From positions 1 through 33,443 of IMG/VR virus record IMGVR_UViG_3300035182_002588: a DNA stretch of 33,443 nt, one strand, 5' to 3'. The notes beneath the pieces were generated by a model that was not told the DNA's origin, searched no databases, and worked only from the letters and a program-made list of their open reading frames with translations. This document shows, piece after piece, positions 5,444 to 11,284 of the stretch (positions are counted from its first letter, which is position 1; each line of letters starts with the position of its first letter). Source of the DNA: a virus. Position numbers and translations under genes: made by a program.

Positions 5444-6466
5444 ATGTCGTCGAGCAGCTCGTCGCGCGCGCCCCCTGCCCTGCCCTGCCCGCTCGCCGTC
5501 GCGGCCGCGCCCTCGCCGTCGGCGCTGGCGGCGCTGGCGCCCACGGCGGAGCGGGCGCGCGCCTACGCCCGCGCCGGGCGCGCCACCAACACGAGGCGGA
5601 TCTACGCCAGCCGCTGGCGGGGGTTCGTGGCCTGGTGCGGCGCGCGCGGGGTTTCGTCGCTGCCGGCCGCGCCGGAGATCGTGGCGCTGTACATCACCGA
5701 GCTGGCGGACAGCGGCCGGGCTGCGGCGACGATCGAGCTGTCGCTCACCGCCATCGCGCAGGCGCACGCGCTCGCCGGCGAGGCCTCGCCGCGCGGCGAC
5801 GCCGCTGTGCAGCAGGTGCGCGCCGGCATCCGGCGCACCATCGGCACCCGGGCGCACGGCAAGGCCCCGCTGCTCGCCGGGGCCGTCCGGGTGGCCCTCC
5901 GCGCGCTCGGCGAAGGGGCGCTGCCGCTGGCCGCGGCGCGGGATCGCGCGCTGGTGCTGGTGGCCTGGTTCGGGGCGCTGCGCCGGTCGGAGCTGGTGGC
6001 GCTCGACGTGCGGCACGTGCGGTTCGTGGCGGAGGGGCTGGAGGTGCTGCTCGAGCGGAGCAAGACCGACCAGGAGGGCGCGGGGCGCACCGTGCCCTTG
6101 CCGCGCGGCCGCGACCCGGAGACCTGCCCGGTGCGGGCGCTGCGGGCCTGGCTCACCGCCGCGACCATCACCGAGGGCGCCGTCTTCCGCTCCATCACCA
6201 GGTGGGGCCGCCTCGGGCCGCGGCTCTCGGGGCACGCCGTGGCCGTGGTGATCAAGCGGGCCGCGGAGGCGGCCGGCGTGGACCCGGCGACCATCGGCGC
6301 GCACAGCGCGCGCATCGGCCTGGTGACCGAGGCGGCGCGGCAGGGCCGCGGCGAGGCGCGGATCATGCGGATCACCGGGCACACGAGCGTCGCGATGTTG
6401 AGGCGGTACATCCGCGACGCGGAGCAGTGGCGGGACGTGGCGAGCGAGGGGCTGCTCGACGTGTAG
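5444..6466 (+). CDS. tyrosine recombinase (integrase), 340 aa
   Basis: This is a site-specific recombinase for phage integration and excision. Residues about 36-135 form the core-binding (SAM-like) domain (TNTRRIYASRWRGFVAWC). The catalytic domain shows Arg180 (FGALRRSEL), Lys207 (RSKTDQ), His287-x-x-Arg290 (AHSAR), His313 (ITGHTS) and the nucleophile Tyr322 (LRRYIRD). All expected residues are present. The ATG at 5444 follows a good AAGGAG. The first 35 residues are Ser/Ala/Pro-rich. Its presence makes the element temperate by integration, not by Mu-type transposition. The gene runs the same way as all others, unlike many integrases, which face away from the lytic genes. Confidence 0.9.
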   Translation: MSSSSSSRAPPALPCPLAVAAAPSPSALAALAPTAERARAYARAGRATNTRRIYASRWRGFVAWCGARGVSSLPAAPEIVALYITELADSGRAAATIELSLTAIAQAHALAGEASPRGDAAVQQVRAGIRRTIGTRAHGKAPLLAGAVRVALRALGEGALPLAAARDRALVLVAWFGALRRSELVALDVRHVRFVAEGLEVLLERSKTDQEGAGRTVPLPRGRDPETCPVRALRAWLTAATITEGAVFRSITRWGRLGPRLSGHAVAVVIKRAAEAAGVDPATIGAHSARIGLVTEAARQGRGEARIMRITGHTSVAMLRRYIRDAEQWRDVASEGLLDV

Positions 6467-6467
6467 G

Positions 6468-6502
6468 GCGCCTCGCGTCGCACCTGGCCCACGACGCGGC
6501 GC
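6468..6502 (+). terminator. GC stem-loop just after the integrase stop (terminator-like)
   Basis: GCGCC-TC-GCGTCG (6468-6480) pairs with CGACGC-GGCGC (6492-6502). This gives an 11-bp stem with a two-base bulge and an 11-base loop, starting two bases after the stop codon. There is no T-run, so it may be a weak or rho-assisted terminator or only an mRNA-end stabiliser. Confidence 0.4.
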
Positions 6503-6576
6503 GTCCGCGTGCTACACGATCGGCTTGACTCCAGGGTCGGGAAACGTCCGAGCGACGGCGTTGACGGCGATCGATT

Positions 6577-6608
6577 GTGACACCTGTCACGGCCCGGGAA
6601 AGTAGAAT
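6577..6608 (+). promoter_or_regulatory. inverted repeat plus -10-like element before the repressor gene
   Basis: GTGACA-CC-TGTCAC (6577-6590) is a perfect 6-bp inverted repeat. TAGAAT (6603-6608) resembles a -10 box and lies 7 bases before the ATG at 6616. If it is used, the transcript would be leaderless or nearly so, and the inverted repeat would cover the -35 zone. That fits autoregulation by the XRE protein. The repeat is seen; promoter use is inferred. Confidence 0.45.
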
Positions 6609-6615
6609 TCCGACC

Positions 6616-6879
6616 ATGGCCAGAGTCGCGGGCCTGCGGCACAACGCGGGGAGCTGGGAGCTCTGGAAGGTGCTCCAGAACAAAACCCAGGAGGTGTTCG
6701 CCGCCCTCCTGGATGTCGACCGCTCCACGATCTCGCTGTGGAAAAACGGCAAGCGCCGGCCCGCCCACGAGGCGCGCTGCAAGCTAAGCGAGCGCGTGGG
6801 CATCGATCCGAAGGCGTGGGACCAGCCCGCGCCGGCATCCGCGCCCGGCCACGACTCGGACCCACCGATTCCCGCGTAG
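6616..6879 (+). CDS. XRE-family helix-turn-helix regulator (repressor candidate), 87 aa
   Basis: Residues about 21-65 have the Cro/CI-type helix-turn-helix pattern: KTQEVFAALLDVDRSTISLWKNGKRRP. The tail is Pro-rich and short, with no peptidase or dimerisation domain. The ATG at 6616 was chosen over the upstream in-frame GTG at 6577 because that GTG lies inside an inverted repeat. It stands alone between the integrase and the next gene, with a different inverted repeat on each side. Probable role: control of lysogeny or of early promoters. It could equally be a Cro-like switch protein. Confidence 0.7.
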   Translation: MARVAGLRHNAGSWELWKVLQNKTQEVFAALLDVDRSTISLWKNGKRRPAHEARCKLSERVGIDPKAWDQPAPASAPGHDSDPPIPA

Positions 6880-6891
6880 GCGCGATGGCCC

Positions 6892-6933
6892 ATTACAGGG
6901 GCTTTCGTCACCTGCGATAATCTTCAATTATCG
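6892..6933 (+). promoter_or_regulatory. promoter with overlapping palindromic operator
   Basis: CGATAAT-CTTCA-ATTATCG (6915-6933) is a perfect 7-bp inverted repeat, unusually AT-rich for this DNA. Its left arm contains GATAAT, a good -10 box. ATTACA at 6892-6897 is a 4/6 match to a -35 box at 18-bp spacing. The ATG of the next gene follows at 6940. The -35-like element is part of CATTACAGGG, which also occurs at 4810-4819. A dimeric regulator bound to the repeat would block this promoter. Confidence 0.5.
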
Positions 6934-6939
6934 ATCCTC

Positions 6940-7431
6940 ATGCCAATGGCCAGTTTGGAGAATGCCGTGGATGCACCGAAGTCTGCGAGGTCCTTGGTGG
7001 AGCTGGGCACGGAGCTGATCGAGCTCCACGTCCGGCTCTCCGCATTGAAGGCGGAGCTGCTGGCCCGGATGGAGGCCCCCGAGTCCCGGGACCTCCGGCG
7101 GGTCGAGGTGCCCGGCCTCGGCAAGATCTCCTACGTGAGCGGGTCGGAGTCCGACTCCGTTGACGGGCGGGCGGCCGCTCGCAAGCTGACGGACGTGGGC
7201 GCTACCCTTCGGCGGGTTCGGGCCGACATCCTCCTCATCGTGGAGCTGCTCCAGGGCGTGCCCGGGATGAGCCTCCGCGAGGCGGGCCCGGCCGTGGAGG
7301 CGCTCGTCGAGCAGCTCCGCGGCCTGGCCGAGGTCGACGTCGACGACGAGATCCCGACGGACCACGCCACCCGCGGGGCGTCGCTCCGGGTGACGCCGGC
7401 GAAGGGGCGCGCCGCGGCCGCCGCCGCGTGA
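6940..7431 (+). CDS. hypothetical helical phage protein, 163 aa
   Basis: Residues about 10-45 form a long amphipathic helix. A beta-rich piece (VEVPGLGKISYVSGSESDSVDG, about 55-76) is followed by another helical region and an Ala-rich end. Small phage proteins with a coiled coil and then a short beta segment exist, but I cannot name a family. It is the first gene after the palindromic promoter at 6892-6933 and is coupled by GTGA to the next gene, so those two probably form one regulated unit. The start follows the promoter closely with no clear ribosome binding site. Confidence 0.6.
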   Translation: MPMASLENAVDAPKSARSLVELGTELIELHVRLSALKAELLARMEAPESRDLRRVEVPGLGKISYVSGSESDSVDGRAAARKLTDVGATLRRVRADILLIVELLQGVPGMSLREAGPAVEALVEQLRGLAEVDVDDEIPTDHATRGASLRVTPAKGRAAAAAA

Positions 7432-8675
7432 TCAGTTCCTCGCGTGGGGATCTCCCGCGGGCAGACGAAGGGGTCGAGGCAATGGCATCTCCTGAATCGG
7501 TCGAAGGCCAGGCGAGCGACGAGACGAGCGGCGGCGAGCCCGAGGCCGTCGTCCTGCGCCGGCGCGGGAGCTGGGCGGCCCGCTGCCCCTCCTGCCGGTG
7601 CCTCGCCGAGTTCGTGCGGGGTGCCCTGGAGTGCGCCTGCGGCACCGTGGTGCGCCCTCTCTACCACGGGCCGCGGCCGACCCACGCCACCGGATCGTGC
7701 CATCCGAGCTGGGAGGACGACCACCGCCTCGACGACGGCACCTGGGATCGCTACTCCCGGGCCGGCCGGCTGGAGCGCCGCCTCCAGGAGCTCGAGCGGC
7801 GCCTCGACGCCGACGCGGCCGAGAACGTGGACCGCATCCAGGAGATCGCCGCGACGCTGCGGGGCATCCGGGAGGACCTGCGGCGGCACGGTGGGATCGG
7901 CCGTCGCCAGCGGCCGTCGACGGCGCCGGCCACGACGGTGACCGCCATGCGCGAGACCTGGATCACGCTGCTGTCCTGGCTGGCCATCGAGCTGGACAAC
8001 GCCCGCCTGCGCCGCGGCGGCCGCGGCGACGAGATCACCAAGGTCCGGGGGTACCGCGCGGAGCCGTTCGGCGGATACCGCCATGCCCTCGCCGCGGCCT
8101 TCGGCACCACGGACGAGCGGCACGCGTCGTCCCTGCCCGGCGGCGCCATCGCGACCCACCGCCTGCCCCGGGGCGTCCAGTTTGGCCGCATCGCGGTACG
8201 GCCGACGCGCGCGTCGGCGGGTTCCCGGAGCCCGGCGCTCGAAAGCTTCGACGCGCAGGACGCGATCGACGCCGCCCGCATCGGGGTGCGCACGCGGTGC
8301 GAAGGCGGCCGGATCCTCCGGGAGCCCGGCCGCCCCCTGACCCCGGCGGAGCGCGAGCTCGTCCGCCTGGTCGACGCCGGCGAGGCCTTCGCGTCGGCGA
8401 AGGCCTCCACCAAGAACGGCGTGCAGGTCATCTCGCGGGACGCCGTCGAGTACGTGCACCCCCGCGAGGCCGTCCGGCGCGTGCAGGGCCTGGAGGGCGC
8501 GCCGCGCACCGAGCGGGAGGCGCGCCTGGTATTGAAGGCGGCGCGCCACGCCATCGCCCTGCAGCTGGAGGACCGCGGTCTCATCCCGCCCAGGTCGGGC
8601 CCGCGGCGGACGCCCGCCTCGAGGGCGAGCTCGCCGAGGGTCGACCCCTTCGCGGGGATCGGGGGCGCGTCGTGA
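7428..8675 (+). CDS. zinc-ribbon/coiled-coil protein of unknown function, 415 aa
   Basis: A CPSC motif and a CACG motif (residues about 53-70) make a zinc ribbon. It is followed by a Trp/His-rich piece and a coiled coil (about 112-165, RLERRLQELERRLDAD). The C-terminal half has an Arg-rich helical domain (about 275-400). I know no family with this layout. The GTG at 7428 overlaps the previous stop; an ATG at 7482 with a purine-rich leader is an alternative start. Placed just before the packaging genes, it could be a late-gene regulator, but that is position only. Confidence 0.6.
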   Translation: MISSSRGDLPRADEGVEAMASPESVEGQASDETSGGEPEAVVLRRRGSWAARCPSCRCLAEFVRGALECACGTVVRPLYHGPRPTHATGSCHPSWEDDHRLDDGTWDRYSRAGRLERRLQELERRLDADAAENVDRIQEIAATLRGIREDLRRHGGIGRRQRPSTAPATTVTAMRETWITLLSWLAIELDNARLRRGGRGDEITKVRGYRAEPFGGYRHALAAAFGTTDERHASSLPGGAIATHRLPRGVQFGRIAVRPTRASAGSRSPALESFDAQDAIDAARIGVRTRCEGGRILREPGRPLTPAERELVRLVDAGEAFASAKASTKNGVQVISRDAVEYVHPREAVRRVQGLEGAPRTEREARLVLKAARHAIALQLEDRGLIPPRSGPRRTPASRASSPRVDPFAGIGGAS

Positions 8676-8935
8676 CGCCGGCGGACGGCCGCATCGTCGG
8701 CTACGAGGCGATCGCGCACGCAGCGGGTGTCGCGATCCGCCAGTCCGTCAGCGTCTCGACGGCCAAGCGCTACGCGCGGCACGGCCACCCACGCCGGCCG
8801 CGTCTGCCCGTGCAGATCTACCCGAACGGGCGTGCCTACGTGGTGCGCGAGGACCTGGAGTTCTGGGCGCGGGCGTGGCTGGCGCCGCGGCCCTCGGGTG
8901 CCTGCCTGCCAGGCGTCCGCAGGGCGGCCGCCTGA
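8672..8935 (+). CDS. excisionase/terminase-like helix-turn-helix protein, 87 aa
   Basis: The start is GTG in a GTGA overlap with the previous gene. The protein reads as a small winged helix: a first helix (GYEAIAHAAGV), a recognition-like helix (VSTAKRYARHG), a Pro-rich turn, a beta hairpin (VQIYPNGRAYVV) and a closing REDLEFW. This pattern is common to excisionases, MerR-like proteins and small terminase DNA-binding domains. Its place just upstream of the terminase genes suggests DNA recognition for packaging or late control. Excisionase is less likely, because the integrase is more than 2 kb away. Confidence 0.6.
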   Translation: MTPADGRIVGYEAIAHAAGVAIRQSVSVSTAKRYARHGHPRRPRLPVQIYPNGRAYVVREDLEFWARAWLAPRPSGACLPGVRRAAA

Positions 8936-9086
8936 CCCGACCTGACACCGAGTGAGCCTGGCCATCGCGGCGGCAGCCGATTTGAAGGGTTTTGTTCCAT
9001 GACGATTGCAACCACCTGGCACCGGATCGTGCGTCATCCTCAACGCGCGTCCAGACGAGCGCCCGGTGGCTGGAGGCCCCTGACCC
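8936..9086 (+). promoter_or_regulatory. gap before the packaging genes, possible late promoter
   Basis: This 150-bp non-coding gap is the first real break before the long head-tail block. It holds a less GC-rich patch around 8980-9010 with TTGAAG (8982-8987) as a possible -35 box. The matching -10 position is poor. GGAGG near 9072-9076 is the ribosome binding site of the small terminase gene. A late promoter is expected here by position, but the sequence support is weak. Confidence 0.3.
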
Positions 9087-9935
9087 ATGAGCCGGCCCTG
9101 CACCGTCTGCGGCCGCGCTGACCAGGACGAGATCGACGACGCGCTCCGCCGGGGCGAGTCGAACCGCTCGATCGCGCGTCGCTTCGCCGGCACGTCGAAA
9201 GACTCGATCGCGCGGCACGCGGCCCACGCCATCACCGCGCCGTCGCCCGGGCCCCCGCCGGCGCCGCCCGAGGGCAGCGCCCCGCCGGCCGCCCTTGGCG
9301 CGCCACCTCAGCATCCCGCGCCAGCGCCTCCAGCTGGCGCGCCACCGCCCGCGCCGGCGCCTCCTCCCCCGGAACGGGACGAGCCGCCGCCGGCGCTCCT
9401 GGACCCCGCCCAGGCGCCGAGGACGCGCGAGGAGCGGGTCCGGTGGGTCATGGGCATCATGGCCAGCAACCGCTGGGAGACCGGCAAGACCGGCCGAGAG
9501 CTGGCCCTCGCCTGGGGGCTGTCCCCCGGCACCCTCGACCACGTCGCCGCCGAGGCCTCCCGCCGCGTGAAGGCTGTCGGCGAGGCCGACTACGTCCGGA
9601 CCCGGCTCGCCGCGGCGCTGGACGAGGGCCTGAACCACGCCCTCAACATGATCCGGCCGCGGCTCGTGGCCGACGGGGAGATGCAGGTGGAGGAGCCCGG
9701 CGACCCCCGCGCCCTTTCCGGCCTCGCCCAGCTGGTGAAGACGTACGGCGAGCTCGCCGGCGTCGCCCGGCCCTCGGCCGTCCCCGAGCGCCCCGAGGCC
9801 CCGCCCGTCTTCCGGGTCGACCTCGCCTCCCCCGAGCGCCCCGAGGCCCCTCCGCTATGTCCGTCGTCTGGCAGTTCAAGCCCGCCAGAAGGCGCCCCGG
9901 CAGCAGGCTCACCTGGTTCCAGTCCTGGCTCCTGA
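9087..9935 (+). CDS. terminase small subunit candidate, 282 aa
   Basis: Residues 1-50 hold a CTVC pair and a helix-turn-helix (ESNRSIARRFAGTSKDSIARHAAHAI), a pattern frequent in small terminase-like phage proteins. Residues about 51-110 are a Pro/Ala linker. Residues about 112-205 form a second helix-turn-helix-like domain (TGRELALAWGLSPGTLDHVAAEASRRV) and a helical oligomerisation-like part. The small subunit selects phage DNA for cutting by the large subunit encoded next. The C-terminal 27 codons overlap the large-subunit gene and are low-complexity with a duplicated PERPEAPP. GGAGG precedes the ATG. Confidence 0.7.
   Translation: MSRPCTVCGRADQDEIDDALRRGESNRSIARRFAGTSKDSIARHAAHAITAPSPGPPPAPPEGSAPPAALGAPPQHPAPAPPAGAPPPAPAPPPPERDEPPPALLDPAQAPRTREERVRWVMGIMASNRWETGKTGRELALAWGLSPGTLDHVAAEASRRVKAVGEADYVRTRLAAALDEGLNHALNMIRPRLVADGEMQVEEPGDPRALSGLAQLVKTYGELAGVARPSAVPERPEAPPVFRVDLASPERPEAPPLCPSSGSSSPPEGAPAAGSPGSSPGS
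9783..9850 (+). repeat. 20-bp perfect direct repeat at the small/large terminase junction
   Basis: CCCGAGCGCCCCGAGGCCCC occurs at 9783-9802 and 9831-9850, 48 bp apart and in frame, giving the peptide PERPEAPP twice. The second copy ends 6 bases before the large-terminase ATG. It may be a simple in-frame duplication. Packaging initiation sites of many phages lie in or beside the small terminase gene, so a site function is possible. Confidence 0.6.
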
Positions 9936-11284
9936 CGCGCCAGACCCGCCACCTGGTGGCCGTGGCCGCGAGGCGCTCGGGCAAGACCGTCTCCACGCGG
10001 GCGCTGGCCATCGCGGCCGCGCTCGACCCGGGCCCGGGCGACGTGGGCTACATGGCCCCGACCCTCGGCCAGGCCAAGCGCCTGCTGTGGAGACCGCTCA
10101 TGGAAGACCTGCGCGACCCCGCGGCCAAGCACTTCATCAACGGCCGGCCCAACGCCTCGGACCTCTTCATCGAGTTCCGGACGGGCTGCCGCCTCATGCT
10201 CTACTCGGCCGAGGCCGCGGAGCGGGTGCGCGGCGACGGCTTCAAGCTCTTCATCACCGACGAGAGCGACGACCCGCGCTTCACGGACGACGTCTTCGAC
10301 GAGTGCGTGTGGCCGGCCCTCGCCGACAACCGCGGTCGGCTCGTCCAGTTGGGCACACCCAAGGGCCGCGGACGGCTGTACCGGGAGTTCCGGAAGGGGC
10401 AGGCGGCGAGCCCGGCCGACATCCGCGACCCGGATTACGAGTCCATCCAGGTCACGTCCCTCGAGGCCGGCATCATCGACCGGGCCGAGATCGAGCGCGC
10501 CCGGCGCACCCGCCCCAAGCGCGCCTTCGCCCAGGAGTACCTCGCGACGTTCAACGCGCCCGAGGGTCTGGTCTACGACGAGTGGAACGACGACCGGCAC
10601 ATCGTGTCGGCCGCCAAGGTCCCGAAGCGAGAGGACCTGGACGAGGTCATCTGCGGTGTCGACTGGGGCACCGCCAAGCGCGGCGCCATGCTGGTGCTCG
10701 GCATCGACCGGATCTGGGTCCCCGAGACCGAGGACTACGAGGCCTGCGAGATGCCCCGGGTGTGGCTCCTGGAGGAGCACTCCCACGCGGGCATGGCCTA
10801 CGCCGACCGCTCGGGCGACCGGGCCGGCTGGTGGGGCATCGCCCGGCAAATCCAGCGGCAATGGTGGCCGACGCGGTGGTACTGCGACCCCGCCGGCGGC
10901 GAGGCCGAGGAGACGGAGGCCGAGACCGCGGGCTACCTGCTGCAGCTGCAGCGCGTGCTCGCCCAGGTCGACAACCGCGCCCTGGTGGTACCGGGCGACA
11001 ACCGGGTGAGCCTCGGCGTGAGCGCCCTGCAGGGCTTCGTGCACTTCGACGACGTCTTGCTGGAGGCGCCGCGGCTCCACGTGCTGGACACCTGCCCGAT
11101 CACAGTCGGGGAGTTCCAGGGCTACCGCTGGGCGACGACACGGATCGAGGGCGAGTACGAGGACAGGCCTGTGAAGAGCAACGACCACTGCCTCGACGCG
11201 CTCCGGTACGCCGTCTACACGCACTTCTTCGGCGGCCGCCGCCGCGGCGGGCGCAACGACGCGCACCACGAGGACCGCCGATGA
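9857..11284 (+). CDS. terL: terminase large subunit, 475 aa
   Basis: This is the packaging motor ATPase and nuclease. The Walker A-like motif is AARRSGKTVS (residues about 36-45) and the Walker B is KLFITDES (about 129-136). A C-motif-like LVQLGTPKG follows near residue 165. The RNase H-like nuclease domain shows GVDWGTAKRG (about 267-276), YCDPAGGEAEE (about 342-352) and DHCLDALRYAVY (about 443-454), which supply the metal-binding aspartates. Length is normal for the family. The ATG at 9857 overlaps the small-subunit gene by 79 bases and lacks its own clear ribosome binding site, so translation is probably coupled. ATGA links it to the portal gene. Confidence 0.92.
   Translation: MSVVWQFKPARRRPGSRLTWFQSWLLTRQTRHLVAVAARRSGKTVSTRALAIAAALDPGPGDVGYMAPTLGQAKRLLWRPLMEDLRDPAAKHFINGRPNASDLFIEFRTGCRLMLYSAEAAERVRGDGFKLFITDESDDPRFTDDVFDECVWPALADNRGRLVQLGTPKGRGRLYREFRKGQAASPADIRDPDYESIQVTSLEAGIIDRAEIERARRTRPKRAFAQEYLATFNAPEGLVYDEWNDDRHIVSAAKVPKREDLDEVICGVDWGTAKRGAMLVLGIDRIWVPETEDYEACEMPRVWLLEEHSHAGMAYADRSGDRAGWWGIARQIQRQWWPTRWYCDPAGGEAEETEAETAGYLLQLQRVLAQVDNRALVVPGDNRVSLGVSALQGFVHFDDVLLEAPRLHVLDTCPITVGEFQGYRWATTRIEGEYEDRPVKSNDHCLDALRYAVYTHFFGGRRRGGRNDAHHEDRR

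Noticed and set aside
9012-9032. Sigma-54-like TGGCAC...TGC before the small terminase
   Set aside because: The spacing between the GG and GC elements is one base too long, and there is no enhancer-type site.
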